Numbered from the stretch's first letter, positions 16,835 to 26,774 are shown. The stretch: DNA of 64,000 bases from Paraburkholderia sediminicola (GCF_902859805.1 NZ_CADIKC010000012.1:172197-236196), one strand, 5' to 3'. Notes: generated by a model not told the origin, from the sequence alone. Translations and numbers: made by a program.

Positions 16835-17965
16835 ATGGCGCGAAAGGTGCGATTGATGCAAAGCCGGACCGAAATCAGGCGAACCCAAACATGGCAACAG
16901 GCTTGCACGCTATTGCTGGCTGGCGCAGCGGTGCTGCTGCCGCTACGGCAGGCGCAGGCCGCAATGAATTTTTGCGCGGCACCCGCGCTGCAAACCAGCG
17001 AGCGCACGAATGCCGATCCAGGCGTCAAGGCGCTGGTGAGCAATGTACTGGCACATCTGAACGACCCGCCGCATGCGCTGGCGAAACTGCATACCGAAGG
17101 CACGCTGCCGCACGAGGGTATTTACGATCAAAGCGTCGAGGCGGAGAAGGATCTGGATCTGCTGCGCGACGCTGCGCTCGCCTGGCGCGCAACCAGCGAC
17201 GACCGTTATCTGAAGCTGGTCGACCGCTTGCTATATGCGTGGGTCACAACTTATCAACCCAGTTTCAATCCGATCGACGAAACCCATTTCGAAGGCCTGA
17301 TTCTCGCCTACGACATGACCGCGAGCGCGTTGCCGGTGAAGACGCGCAATGCATCGATGGCGTTCCTGACGAAGCTCGCGAGCGGCTATATCGCGCAGAT
17401 CGACGCGCAGCCGCGGCCGCTCAAGGGCACGTTCAGGAACAATTGGCAAAGCCACCGGATCAAGCTGATCTCGATGGCCGCGTTCACGCTGGATAACCGC
17501 AAGATGATCAACGCAGCGCAGCGCCTGTTCGACGAGCATATCGGCGACAACATTGCGCCGGACGGATCGACGTTCGACTTCGGCGAGCGCGACGCGCTGC
17601 ACTACGTCACCTATGATCTGCAGCCGCTCGTGACCGCCGCGCTCGCCGCGCGCCGCCACAACCGTAACTGGTTGCCGGAGAAGGGGGCGAACGGCGCATC
17701 GCTGCAAGCCGCGCTGAACTGGCTCACGCCGTACGCGGATGGCAGCAAAACGCATGAAGAATTCGTGCATTCGAACGTTCCGTTCGATGCCAAACGTCGT
17801 GAGGCCGGTTTGCCCGGCTATTCGGGTCAATGGGATCCGAAAAACGCGACGGAACTGTTTCACCTGGCGGCGCGTCTTGACGGACGCTATACGCCGATCG
17901 CGCTGCAGCTCGCACCGACGCCGCCCGCATGGCTCGCCGTGTGCTTACCGCTGCCGGCGCGCTAA
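16835..17965 (+). CDS. Alginate lyase-like secreted protein
   Basis: The 376-residue protein has an N-terminal region with a signal-like stretch (ACTLLLAGAAVLLPLRQAQA, cleaved near residue 43) after a charged leader. The mature part is mostly helical, as in the (alpha/alpha) barrel of alginate lyases (PL5/alginate_lyase domain). It has GTFRNNWQSHRIKLISMAAF, which aligns with the catalytic Asn/His region, and FDFGERDALHYVTYDLQPLV further on. Enzymes of this fold cleave or trim uronate-rich polysaccharides in the periplasm or outside. It is inserted between gcvP and sdaA on the same strand. The substrate is not established and activity is inferred. Confidence 0.7.
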   Translation: MARKVRLMQSRTEIRRTQTWQQACTLLLAGAAVLLPLRQAQAAMNFCAAPALQTSERTNADPGVKALVSNVLAHLNDPPHALAKLHTEGTLPHEGIYDQSVEAEKDLDLLRDAALAWRATSDDRYLKLVDRLLYAWVTTYQPSFNPIDETHFEGLILAYDMTASALPVKTRNASMAFLTKLASGYIAQIDAQPRPLKGTFRNNWQSHRIKLISMAAFTLDNRKMINAAQRLFDEHIGDNIAPDGSTFDFGERDALHYVTYDLQPLVTAALAARRHNRNWLPEKGANGASLQAALNWLTPYADGSKTHEEFVHSNVPFDAKRREAGLPGYSGQWDPKNATELFHLAARLDGRYTPIALQLAPTPPAWLAVCLPLPAR

Positions 17966-17993
17966 ACTAACTTTTATCAGCAGGGAGCAGTAA

Positions 17994-19382
17994 ATGGCAG
18001 TCAGCGTGTTCGACCTCTTTAAAATCGGCATTGGTCCGTCCAGTTCGCATACGGTCGGGCCGATGCGTGCGGCGCTGATGTTCGCGCAAGGGCTCGAACG
18101 CGACGGGCTGCTTGGCGCGACGGCATCGGTGAAAGTGGATCTGTATGGGTCGCTCGGTGCGACCGGCAAAGGTCACGGCACCGATCGCGGCGTGATGCTC
18201 GGCTTGATGGGCGATGCACCCGACACCGTCGATCCGGACACGATCGCGCAGCGGCTCGAAGCGGTAAAGGCGTCGCGCAAGCTCGCGTTGCTCGGCACGC
18301 ACGACGTGCCGTTCGTCCAGAAAGATCACATTTCGTTTCTTCGCCAGGCGCTGTCCGAGCATCCGAACGGCCTGAAACTGCGCGCGTTCGATGCAGCAGG
18401 CGAGACGCTGCGCGAGTCGACGTATCTGTCGGTTGGCGGCGGTTTTGTCGTCACGGCGGGCGCGCCGAACACGAAGGTGCTGAGCGCCGTCGAACAATTG
18501 CCGCATTCGTTCCGCAGCGGCAACGAATTGCTCGCGCTGTGCAAATCGACCGGCAAGAGCATCGCGCAATTGATGTGGGAAAACGAACGCGTCTGGCACA
18601 CCGAAGAAGAGACGCGTGCGGGCTTGCTGAAGATCTGGAACGTGATGCAATCGTGCGTGTCGCGCGGTTGCGGTATCAACAATCCGGATGCCGACGGTCA
18701 TCTGCCCGGTCCGTTCCAGGTGAAGCGCCGCGCGCCGCAGTTGTATCGCGCGTTGTCGGGCAATCCTGAGCTGGCGCTGCGCGATCCGCTGTCCATGGTC
18801 GACTGGATCAATCTCTACGCCATCGCCGTGAATGAAGAAAACGCTGCGGGCGGCCGCGTGGTCACGGCGCCGACCAACGGCGCGGCCGGCATCATCCCGG
18901 CCGTGCTGCATTACTACACGCGCTTCATGCCAGGCTCGAACGAGCAGGGTGTGATCGACTTCCTGATGACGGCGGCGGCAATCGGCATTCTGTACAAGCT
19001 GAACGCGTCGATTTCAGGCGCGGAAGTGGGATGCCAGGGTGAAGTAGGCGTGGCCTGCTCGATGGCTGCGGGTGGGCTTGCTGCGGTGATGGGCGGCACG
19101 CCTGAGCAAGTCGAGAATGCGGCCGAGATCGGCATGGAACATAACCTCGGCCTGACCTGCGATCCGGTCGGCGGGATGGTGCAGATTCCGTGTATCGAGC
19201 GCAATGCCATGGGCTCGGTGAAAGCCGTGAATGCGGCGCGAATGGCGCTGCGCGGTGACGGCACCCATTACGTGTCGCTGGACTCTGTGATCAAGACGAT
19301 GATGCAGACCGGCGCGGATATGAAGACGAAGTACAAGGAAACGTCTCGCGGTGGGTTGGCGGTGAATATTGTGGAGTGTTGA
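17994..19382 (+). CDS. sdaA: L-serine ammonia-lyase (iron-sulfur dependent)
   Basis: A 462-residue single-chain L-serine deaminase that converts serine to pyruvate and ammonia using a [4Fe-4S] cluster. The N-terminal beta domain opens with MAVSVFDLFKIGIGPSSSHT, the family signature. The alpha domain carries the cluster cysteines in GCQGEVGVACSMAAGG and LTCDPVGGMVQIPCIERNA. It begins 28 nt after the alginate lyase-like gene with GGGAG upstream. Its position downstream of gcvTHP makes metabolic sense: glycine cleavage supplies methylene-THF, serine is formed from glycine, and SdaA feeds pyruvate. Confidence 0.96.
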   Translation: MAVSVFDLFKIGIGPSSSHTVGPMRAALMFAQGLERDGLLGATASVKVDLYGSLGATGKGHGTDRGVMLGLMGDAPDTVDPDTIAQRLEAVKASRKLALLGTHDVPFVQKDHISFLRQALSEHPNGLKLRAFDAAGETLRESTYLSVGGGFVVTAGAPNTKVLSAVEQLPHSFRSGNELLALCKSTGKSIAQLMWENERVWHTEEETRAGLLKIWNVMQSCVSRGCGINNPDADGHLPGPFQVKRRAPQLYRALSGNPELALRDPLSMVDWINLYAIAVNEENAAGGRVVTAPTNGAAGIIPAVLHYYTRFMPGSNEQGVIDFLMTAAAIGILYKLNASISGAEVGCQGEVGVACSMAAGGLAAVMGGTPEQVENAAEIGMEHNLGLTCDPVGGMVQIPCIERNAMGSVKAVNAARMALRGDGTHYVSLDSVIKTMMQTGADMKTKYKETSRGGLAVNIVEC

Positions 19383-19442
19383 GAGCACAACGACCCGACC
19401 GCGCCGATCGAACCCATCGCAACACCTGGAGGCTTCATCGCA

Positions 19443-21152
19443 ATGCCGCTCGCTTCTGAATCTCCTTCCACCGCCCAGACTACCGGCGCACGTCTTGTCG
19501 TCGACGCCTTGCTGACGCACGGCGTCGAGCGTGTTTTCTGCGTACCCGGCGAGAGCTTTCTCGCCGTGCTCGATTCGCTGCACGACGAAACAGACCGCAT
19601 TCAGACCATCGTCTGCCGGCACGAAGCGGCGGCCGCGAACATGGCCGAAGCCGTCGGCAAATTGACGGGGCGTCCGGGCGTCGCGATCGTCACGCGCGGA
19701 CCCGGCGCAACGCATGCATCGATCGGCGTGCACACCGCGTTTCAGGACTCCACGCCGATGATCCTGCTGATCGGCCAATGCGCGCGCGAGCATCTCGATC
19801 GCGAGGCCTTTCAGGAAATCGACTACCGGCGCATGTTTGGGCAGATGGCGAAATGGGTCGCGCAAATCGACGATCCGAAACGCATTCCCGAGTATCTGAG
19901 TCATGCGTTTCACACGGCGACGTCGGGACGCCCGGGGCCGGTCGTGTTGTCGTTACCGGAAGATGTGTTGAGCGACGCGTGCGACCTTGTGGCCGGCGCG
20001 CCCGCGTACAAGCGTGTGGCGGCGTCGCCGTCTGCGGCTCAGATGGACGAGTTGCGTCGATTGCTGGAAGGCGCGCAACGGCCGATGGTGATTGCCGGCG
20101 GCAGCGGTTGGACGCCTTCGGCTTGTGCCGACCTGCAACGCTTCGTCGAAAATTGGCAATTGCCGATCGGCCTCGCGTTCCGCTTTCAGGACACGCTCGA
20201 TAATGAGCATCCGAACTACGCCGGTGATGTCGGCCTCGGTATCAATCCGGCGCTTGCACAACGTATCCGCGATGCAGACCTGCTGCTCACGCTCGGCCCG
20301 CGGCTAGGTGAAGCAACAACCAACGGCTACATGCTGCTCGACATCCCGAAGACAAAGCAAACGCTGGTGCACGTACATCAAGGCGCTGAAGAACTCGGCC
20401 GCGTCTACGCCGCGGATCTGCCGATCGTCTCCGGCATGCCGGAACTGGCAGCGTTGCTTGCGGCGTTGAAGCCTTCTTCCGACAAGCTCGCATGGGCCGG
20501 CGCCGCGGAAGAAGCGCATCGCGCGTATCTCGACTGGCGCAAGCCGCGCCCGATTCCCGGCGACGTGCAAATGGGTGAAGTGATCCAGCAATTGCGCGCG
20601 CATTTGCCGGAAGACGCGATCCTCACGAACGGCGCGGGCAACTACGCAACGTGGCTGCATCGGCATTTTTCGTATCGGCATTTCCGCTCGCAACTCGCGC
20701 CGACCAGTGGCGCGATGGGCTACGGTGTCCCAGCGGCGATTGCGGCGAAGTCGATGTATCCGCGACGGGCCGTCGTCGCATTAGCTGGCGACGGCTGCTT
20801 CATGATGTCCGCGCAGGAACTCGCGACGGCTATGCAGTACGACCTGCATGTGATTTTCATCGTCGTGAATAACAGTCACTTTGGCACGATCCGGATGCAT
20901 CAGGAACGGCACTATCCGAATCGTGTGCATGGTACGGGTCTCACGAATCCGGACTTCGCGGCGTTCGCGAGGTCGTTCGGCGCGCATGGGGAGATCGTTG
21001 AGCGGACTGAAGATTTTCTGCCTGCACTGCAACGCTCGATCGAAGCCAAGCGTGCGGCAGTAATCGAGATCCGCATGCCGCAGGAGGCAAGCACGCCGGG
21101 CGCAACGTTGGAACAGATTCGCGAGCAGGGAAGGAAACTGCGAGGCGAGTGA
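19443..21152 (+). CDS. Thiamine diphosphate-binding enzyme (acetolactate synthase-like)
   Basis: The 569-residue protein has the three-domain ThDP fold. The N-terminal PYR domain has VFCVPGESFLAVLDSL and the activating glutamate in CRHEAAAANMAEA. The central domain follows, and the C-terminal PP domain has the ThDP motif from GDGCFMMSAQELATA to VNNSHFGTIRMHQ. It resembles acetolactate synthase and other 2-keto acid-processing enzymes. The catalytic large subunit of true acetolactate synthase normally has a regulatory subunit gene beside it, and none is present, so the reaction is not defined. It follows sdaA by 60 nt with a GGAGG site, perhaps acting on pyruvate. Confidence 0.85.
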   Translation: MPLASESPSTAQTTGARLVVDALLTHGVERVFCVPGESFLAVLDSLHDETDRIQTIVCRHEAAAANMAEAVGKLTGRPGVAIVTRGPGATHASIGVHTAFQDSTPMILLIGQCAREHLDREAFQEIDYRRMFGQMAKWVAQIDDPKRIPEYLSHAFHTATSGRPGPVVLSLPEDVLSDACDLVAGAPAYKRVAASPSAAQMDELRRLLEGAQRPMVIAGGSGWTPSACADLQRFVENWQLPIGLAFRFQDTLDNEHPNYAGDVGLGINPALAQRIRDADLLLTLGPRLGEATTNGYMLLDIPKTKQTLVHVHQGAEELGRVYAADLPIVSGMPELAALLAALKPSSDKLAWAGAAEEAHRAYLDWRKPRPIPGDVQMGEVIQQLRAHLPEDAILTNGAGNYATWLHRHFSYRHFRSQLAPTSGAMGYGVPAAIAAKSMYPRRAVVALAGDGCFMMSAQELATAMQYDLHVIFIVVNNSHFGTIRMHQERHYPNRVHGTGLTNPDFAAFARSFGAHGEIVERTEDFLPALQRSIEAKRAAVIEIRMPQEASTPGATLEQIREQGRKLRGE

Positions 21153-21194
21153 CGACATTGCGTTGTGACCTGCACGCATAGCGAAGCAACAAAG

Positions 21195-21232
21195 AAAAAG
21201 CCCTGCACCTCAAAAGAGCTGCAGGGCTTTTT
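21195..21232. terminator. Bidirectional intrinsic terminator
   Basis: Arms AAAAAGCCCTGCA (21195-21207) and TGCAGGGCTTTTT (21220-21232) pair perfectly, with T's on either strand. It lies between the convergent ThDP enzyme and LivK-like genes. Confidence 0.9.
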
Positions 21233-21293
21233 TGTGCAGCGAGCGCCACGCGAAAACCGCGCGCGACGCTCAAATGCACATGCGAAAAACCGC

Positions 21294-22442
21294 TTACTTC
21301 CCGCCCACGCTTTGCAGCGTCGTCCACTTGCCGTCGACAACCTTGTACAGCGTGATGCCGCCGTTCTTCAGGTCGCCCTTGCCGTCGTACGCGAGGTTCG
21401 CTGCCGTCACTGCCGGCATCGAGGTCTTCGCGAGCAGCGGCAGGTACTTGGCCGGATCGGTCGAGTTAGCCTTCTTCATTGCGTCGAACATCGCCATTGC
21501 GCCGTCATAAGCGTACGGCGAGTACGTTTGCACGTCTTCGTTGAAGCGCTTCTTGTACTTCGCGACGTAGTCCTTGCCGCCCGGCATTTCTTCCAGCGGC
21601 AGGCCGGCGAGCGATGCCACCGTGCCGTTCGCTGCATCACCCGCGATCTGGATGAACGTCGGCGTGTGGACCATTTCGCCGCCCATCAGCGGTGCCTTGA
21701 TGCCCAGTGCCTTCATCTGCTTGACCATCGGTGCCGCTTGCGAATCCGCGCCGCCGTAATAGATCAGGTCCGGGTTGACCGACTTCAGCTTGGTCAGGAT
21801 CGACTTGAAGTCGACAGCCTTGTCGTTCGTGTATTCACGATCGACGATCGAGCCGCCCGCTGCCTTCGCTGCCTTTTCGAACTGATCAGCCAGACCCTGG
21901 CCGTAAGCCGTGCGGTCGTCGACGATCGCGATCTTCTTCACGCCCAGCGTCTTCACCGCGAACGTGCCGGCGACCGAACCTTGCTGCGTGTCGGACGTCA
22001 TCATGCGGAACGTGGTCTTGAAGCCTTGTTGCGTGTACTCAGGCGCCGTCGCCATGGCGATTTCCGGGATGCCCGCGTTCGCGTAAATGCGCGAAGCCGG
22101 AATCGTGGTGCCCGAGTTGAAGTGGCCCAGCATGCCCTTGATGCCGTCATCCACGAGCTTTTGTGCAACGGTCGTGCCGGTGCGCGGGTCAGCCTGGTCG
22201 TCGGCCGAATCCAGCACGAAGCGAACCGGCTTGCCGCCGATCACCGGCTTGGTGGCGTTCATGTCTTCCACAGCCAGCGTGATGCCGTTCTGGAAGTCCT
22301 TACCGTAGTGCGCCTGTGCGCCCGTCATCGGACCGGCAAAGCCGATCTTCACGTCTTCGGTCGATTGAGCGTTGGCCGTCCCCGCCAGCGACATTGCCGC
22401 AACCAGCGCTGCGCCTGCCAGCTGTTTCATTTTGTGTTGCAT
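21294..22442 (-). CDS. Branched-chain amino acid ABC transporter substrate-binding protein (LivK/LivJ-like)
   Basis: A 382-residue periplasmic-binding protein of type 1 fold. It has a Sec signal (MKQLAGAALVAAMSLAGTANA) and the family opening VKIGFAGPMTGAQAHYGKDFQNG, followed by GHFNSGTTIPASRIYANAGIP and DRTAYGQGLADQFEKAA. Such proteins capture Leu/Ile/Val or related amino acids and hand them to LivHMGF permeases. No permease genes are adjacent; the nearest sets are about 27 kb away. It lies 89 bp downstream of putA on the same strand, so it may be read together with putA or from its own promoter. The start could be MQHKMKQL or the internal MKQL. Confidence 0.9.
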   Translation of the reverse strand: MQHKMKQLAGAALVAAMSLAGTANAQSTEDVKIGFAGPMTGAQAHYGKDFQNGITLAVEDMNATKPVIGGKPVRFVLDSADDQADPRTGTTVAQKLVDDGIKGMLGHFNSGTTIPASRIYANAGIPEIAMATAPEYTQQGFKTTFRMMTSDTQQGSVAGTFAVKTLGVKKIAIVDDRTAYGQGLADQFEKAAKAAGGSIVDREYTNDKAVDFKSILTKLKSVNPDLIYYGGADSQAAPMVKQMKALGIKAPLMGGEMVHTPTFIQIAGDAANGTVASLAGLPLEEMPGGKDYVAKYKKRFNEDVQTYSPYAYDGAMAMFDAMKKANSTDPAKYLPLLAKTSMPAVTAANLAYDGKGDLKNGGITLYKVVDGKWTTLQSVGGK

Positions 22443-22531
22443 AGCTTCTCCTTGGTACCAGGTGTGGATGGAGCGGTTTTTCGGGGTCGCCGTACCGCTT
22501 CCGTTTTATTGAAGTAATCGATGAGGTTCGC

Positions 22532-25500
22532 TCAACCGATCGTCATCAAATTCGCATTGCCGCCTGCTGCTGCCGTATTCACGCTGACCGAGCGTTCCGT
22601 CAACAGACGCTCGAGCGCATAGTCCTCCTCGCCGCTTTCCAGCGCGCGCGCCGCGACGCCCTGCACCGAAACGATCGGCCCCGCACGTTTCGCAACTTCC
22701 TTGACCAGCGCCAGCAGTTCGTCGCTATCGCCTTCGAACAGCACGGCGTCGAACGGCATATCGGCGCTCTTCTTCACGCTTGCGTAAGACTTCAACGCGG
22801 CGGGCAGCTGCGACACCAATTGTTCACCCGCCGCGCCTTCGAACAAGGCGCGATTTCCCGTAGCCAGCGCTGCGGCAAACTGCACGCGCGCACCGCTTGC
22901 CGTCGAGGCAATACACAGCACCGTACCGCGCGCACCCAGCGTGTAGGTGTTGCGCTCGCCCGTGGGCCCAGACAATACCGCAGTTGCGCCCGCCGGCACA
23001 TGCGACAGATAACCGTCGCAGCGTGCGGCCAGCACCGGCTGCTGTTCGCTGATCAGCCAGTCGCGCAGCGCCGTCAAAGCCGTGGACGGATTATCCCCGT
23101 TCACGCCCGCCTGCGGCACATCAACGATCAGTGCATCGGCCAGCGACTTCGGCAACCCTGCCGGGCGCGTCGCCAGCAAACGCTGCAGATACAGCGCGCC
23201 ACCTGCTTTCGGCCCCGTGCCCGACAAACCTTCACCACCGAACGGCTGAACACCCACCACCGCGCCGATCACATTGCGGTTCACGTAGATGTTGCCGACA
23301 TGCGCGCGGCTGATCACGTGAGCGATCGTTTCGTCGATCCGCGTGTGAATGCCAAGCGTCAGGCCGTAGCCGGTCGTGCGAATCTGTTCAAGCAGTTTGT
23401 CCAGCTGGCTGCGGCGATAACGCACCACATGCAGCACCGGACCGAACACTTCACGCTTCAATTCGTCGATGCTCTCGAGTTCGATCAGCGTCGGCGGAAC
23501 AAACGTGCCTTGTCCCGCGCCGTCCGGCATCGGCAGCTGCTCGACCTTGCGGCCTTTCTCGCGCATCGCCGCGACGTGCGCGTCGATACCGCGCTTCGCG
23601 TCAAGGTCGATCACCGGGCCGACGTCGATCGACAGCCGATCAGGATTGCCCACCGACAGTTCGCGCATCGCGCCCGTCAGCATTTCGAGCGTGCGGTCCG
23701 CCACATCTTCTTGTAGACAAAGAACGCGCAACGCGGAACACCGTTGACCGGCGGAGTCGAACGACGACTGCAGCACGTCCGCAACCACCTGCTCAGCCAG
23801 CGCCGACGAATCGACGATCATCGCGTTCTGGCCGCCGGTTTCGGCGATCAGCGGAATCGGCTTGCCTTCAGGGTCGAGGCGATTCGACAGCGTCTTGTTA
23901 ATCAGACGCGCGACTTCAGTCGAACCGGTGAACATCACCGCACGGGTGCGCGGATCGGCCACCAGCACTGCGCCGACCGTTTCGCCATCGCCCGGCAGCA
24001 GTTGCACCGCGCCCGCCGGCACGCCGGCTTCGCGCAGAATACGCACGGCTTGCGCGGCGATCAGCGGCGTTTGTTCGGCCGGCTTCGCGAGCACAGTGTT
24101 ACCAGCCGCCAACGCTGCGGCCACCTGGCCCATGAAAATCGCCAGCGGGAAGTTCCACGGACTGATACAGACCACCGGACCAAGCGGGCGGTGCGTGTCG
24201 TTTGAGAATTCGTTGCGGATCTGCGTCGAGTAGTAGCGCAGGAAATCGATCGCTTCACGGATTTCCGCCACCGCGTTCGCCAGCGACTTGCCGGCTTCGC
24301 GCACCACGAGACCCATCAGCGTGTGCATCTGCGCTTCAAGCAGATCGGCGGCGCGCGCGAGGCAATCGGCGCGGGCATCGACCGGCGTCGCTTGCCAGAT
24401 CGGTGCGGCGGCGACTGCGTGAGCCATTGCGGCGCTCACATGTTCCGCGGTCGCTTCCACCACAGTACCGACGAGGTCGCGGTGATCGGCCGGGTTGCGC
24501 ACATCACGCGCGACGCCCACGGCGATCTCGTTGTCTTCGAGCATCGGCGCGGCGCGCCACGGATGATGCGCGCTCGCCAGCAACGCCGACGACAGCGAGG
24601 CCAGACGATGTTCGTTCGACAGATCGAGGCCCATCGAATTGAGACGCTCGGCGCCGAACAGATTGCGCGGCAGCGGAATTTTCGCGTGCGGCGCGCCGAG
24701 CGGAACGATCTTCGAGGCTTCGTCGACCGGGTCGGCGATCAGGTCCGTAATCGCGACGTTTTCATCGGCGATGCGGTTCACGAACGAGGTGTTCGCGCCG
24801 TTTTCCAGCAGGCGGCGCACGAGGTACGCGAGCAGCGTTTCATGCGTGCCGACCGGCGCATACACGCGGCACGGACGATTCAGCTTGTCGCGGCCGGTGA
24901 CTTCCTCATACAGCGGTTCGCCCATGCCGTGCAGGCATTGGAACTCGTACTGGCCGGGGTAGTAGTTATTGCCTGCGAGGTAATAGATCGCCGACAGCGT
25001 GTGCGCGTTGTGCGTGGCGAACTGCGGATAGACCGCGTCCGGCGCGCTCAGCAGCTTCTTCGCGCAGGCGAGGTAGGAGACGTCCGTGTAGATCTTGCGC
25101 GTGTAGACCGGATAGCCTTCGAGGCCGTCCACTTGTGCGCGCTTGATTTCCGTATCCCAGTACGCGCCCTTCACGAGGCGAACCATGATGCGGTGACGGC
25201 TGCGGCGTGCGAGATCGATCAGGTATTCGATCACGAACGGGCAGCGCTTCTGATACGCCTGCACCACGAAACCGATACCGTTCCAGCCGGCCAGTTCCGG
25301 ATCGAAGCACAGCGCTTCGAGCAGATCGAGCGAGATTTCGAGGCGGTCGGCTTCTTCAGCGTCGATGTTCAGGCCGATGTCGTAGCGGCGCGCAAGAATC
25401 GCCAGCGAGCGCACGCGCGGCAGCAGCTCGCTCATCGTGCGTTCCTGTTGCGAGCGCGAGTAGCGCGCGTGCAGCGCGGAGAGCTTGATCGAGATGCCCG

Positions 25501-26461
25501 GGCCTTCGTAAATGCCGCGGCCGCCGGCCGCTTTGCCGATCGCGTGGATCGCCTGTTCGTACGAGGCGTAATAGCGTTGCGCGTCGGCTTCGGTGGTGGC
25601 CGCTTCGCCGAGCATGTCATACGAGTAGCGGAAGCCGCGTGCTTCGTACTTGCGGCTATTCGCCAGCGCTTCGGAGATGTTCTCGCCGGTGACGAACTGC
25701 TCGCCCATCAGGCGCATCGCCATGTCGACACCCTTGCGGATCAACGGCTCGCCGCCCTTGCCGATCAGACGCGTAAGCGCCGACGAGAGGCTCGCCTCGC
25801 TGTTGGTGCCCACCAGTTTGCCGGTGATCATCAAGCCCCACGTTGCGGCGTTGACGAACAGCGACGGCGCCTGGCCGACGTGCGACTTCCAGTCGCCCTT
25901 ACTGATCTTGTCGCGGATCAGCGCGTCGCGCGTAGCGCGATCCGGGATGCGCAGCAGCGCTTCGGCGAGGCACATCAGCGCCACGCCTTCCTGGCTCGAC
26001 AGCGAGAACTCGTGGATCAGCCCTTCGACGCCGCCGCCCTTGCTCTTGGTGCGCAGCGTTTCGACCAGCTTGCCGGCCATCGCCTGCACGTCGCCCGCGA
26101 GATTGGCCGGCAGACGCGCCTGACCCAGCAGGAACGGCACGCATTCCGGCTCGGGACGGCGATACGCAGCGGTAATCGCCGCACGCAGCACCGATTGCGG
26201 TTGCACGTTCTGCGCGAATTCGAGGAACGGATGCGACGCACCGTCTTCCTCCTGCTCCACCGCGGCGCCGTCAGCCAGATCGGCCGAGCCCGTGTGGCCC
26301 GACAATTCAGGTGGCAATTGGCCGTGCTCGATCTTTTCGAGGTACGCGAAGATCGCCTGCTTGATCAGCCAGTGCGGAGTGCGTTCGAGCCGGGTTGCGG
26401 CATCTTTCAGCCGGGAACGCAGGAGGTCGTCGACCTTGACGCCAAGGGTGGTGCTAGCCAT
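22532..26461 (-). CDS. putA: Trifunctional proline utilisation protein PutA
   Basis: A 1309-residue protein that oxidises proline to glutamate and represses its own regulon. Residues 1-47 form a ribbon-helix-helix DNA-binding domain (TTLGVKVDDLLRSRLKDAA). Residues about 90-490 include the FAD proline dehydrogenase barrel with RLVKGAYWDTEIKRAQ. The second half is delta-1-pyrroline-5-carboxylate dehydrogenase, with the glutamate in ETGGQNAM (about 872) and the nucleophilic cysteine in AGQRCSALR (about 907), plus a C-terminal ALDH-like extension. The ATG at 26461 fits the RHH start; an earlier in-frame GTG would pass through a leader hairpin. Length is normal for trifunctional PutA. Confidence 0.96.
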   Translation of the reverse strand: MASTTLGVKVDDLLRSRLKDAATRLERTPHWLIKQAIFAYLEKIEHGQLPPELSGHTGSADLADGAAVEQEEDGASHPFLEFAQNVQPQSVLRAAITAAYRRPEPECVPFLLGQARLPANLAGDVQAMAGKLVETLRTKSKGGGVEGLIHEFSLSSQEGVALMCLAEALLRIPDRATRDALIRDKISKGDWKSHVGQAPSLFVNAATWGLMITGKLVGTNSEASLSSALTRLIGKGGEPLIRKGVDMAMRLMGEQFVTGENISEALANSRKYEARGFRYSYDMLGEAATTEADAQRYYASYEQAIHAIGKAAGGRGIYEGPGISIKLSALHARYSRSQQERTMSELLPRVRSLAILARRYDIGLNIDAEEADRLEISLDLLEALCFDPELAGWNGIGFVVQAYQKRCPFVIEYLIDLARRSRHRIMVRLVKGAYWDTEIKRAQVDGLEGYPVYTRKIYTDVSYLACAKKLLSAPDAVYPQFATHNAHTLSAIYYLAGNNYYPGQYEFQCLHGMGEPLYEEVTGRDKLNRPCRVYAPVGTHETLLAYLVRRLLENGANTSFVNRIADENVAITDLIADPVDEASKIVPLGAPHAKIPLPRNLFGAERLNSMGLDLSNEHRLASLSSALLASAHHPWRAAPMLEDNEIAVGVARDVRNPADHRDLVGTVVEATAEHVSAAMAHAVAAAPIWQATPVDARADCLARAADLLEAQMHTLMGLVVREAGKSLANAVAEIREAIDFLRYYSTQIRNEFSNDTHRPLGPVVCISPWNFPLAIFMGQVAAALAAGNTVLAKPAEQTPLIAAQAVRILREAGVPAGAVQLLPGDGETVGAVLVADPRTRAVMFTGSTEVARLINKTLSNRLDPEGKPIPLIAETGGQNAMIVDSSALAEQVVADVLQSSFDSAGQRCSALRVLCLQEDVADRTLEMLTGAMRELSVGNPDRLSIDVGPVIDLDAKRGIDAHVAAMREKGRKVEQLPMPDGAGQGTFVPPTLIELESIDELKREVFGPVLHVVRYRRSQLDKLLEQIRTTGYGLTLGIHTRIDETIAHVISRAHVGNIYVNRNVIGAVVGVQPFGGEGLSGTGPKAGGALYLQRLLATRPAGLPKSLADALIVDVPQAGVNGDNPSTALTALRDWLISEQQPVLAARCDGYLSHVPAGATAVLSGPTGERNTYTLGARGTVLCIASTASGARVQFAAALATGNRALFEGAAGEQLVSQLPAALKSYASVKKSADMPFDAVLFEGDSDELLALVKEVAKRAGPIVSVQGVAARALESGEEDYALERLLTERSVSVNTAAAGGNANLMTIG

Positions 26462-26537
26462 GTTTCCTTCTTCGGATACCAGACGAATTCGCCAGGGAGA
26501 GACTAAAAGTTGGGCGAATCGTACGCCTCCAAATAAA

Positions 26538-26572
26538 AAGGTGCAACCATGCGTTGAGCATGGTTGCACCTT
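26538..26572 (-). terminator. Perfect 15-bp hairpin in the putA leader
   Basis: Arms 26538-26552 and 26558-26572 pair perfectly over 15 bp around the loop GTTGA. On the minus strand the hairpin is followed by TTTTTATTT, so it has the look of an intrinsic terminator about 77 nt upstream of the putA ATG. It could attenuate putA, end a short leader RNA, or serve as an operator for the PutA RHH domain. The rest of the 313-bp divergent region has no other clear element. Confidence 0.6.
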
Positions 26573-26606
26573 CTTGCAAGCCCTGTACGGCGGGGGTTTG
26601 CGCCGG

Positions 26607-26762
26607 ATGGCGCTGCGCGTGGCGACAGCGGTTGCGATCAGTATTTTCCCTGGCGTGTTTCTTTTCGCTTTTACCCTTATCAGATTGTCCGGCGCGCCGT
26701 TATACAGAATATGGATGGTCGCGGCCGCAAGGCACGCACATAAAAACGGTACGGGGTTTTAG
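26607..26762 (+). CDS. Possible 51-residue membrane protein
   Basis: A short frame from the ATG at 26607, with a G-rich site upstream, gives a protein with one likely membrane segment (ATAVAISIFPGVFLFAFTLI) and a basic tail. It ends 12 nt before the next small gene. Codon use is mixed and it overlaps the putA upstream region, so it may be chance. I list it because it is closely coupled to the better-supported small ORF at 26775. Confidence 0.3.
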   Translation: MALRVATAVAISIFPGVFLFAFTLIRLSGAPLYRIWMVAAARHAHKNGTGF

Positions 26763-26774
26763 AGGACTGGCGAA

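Noticed and set aside
13718..16897. A 1059-codon open frame antisense to gcvP
   Set aside because: Its composition (Arg/Val/Asp/His-rich) is the usual mirror of a high-GC coding frame; gcvP on the other strand is certain.
24323..26506. A 727-codon frame antisense to putA
   Set aside because: Shadow of the putA codon bias; no domain recognised.
26538..26572. An NtrC-type site in the putA leader hairpin
   Set aside because: The arms read GGTGC...GCACC, the reverse order of the NtrC consensus GCACC-N5-GGTGC.
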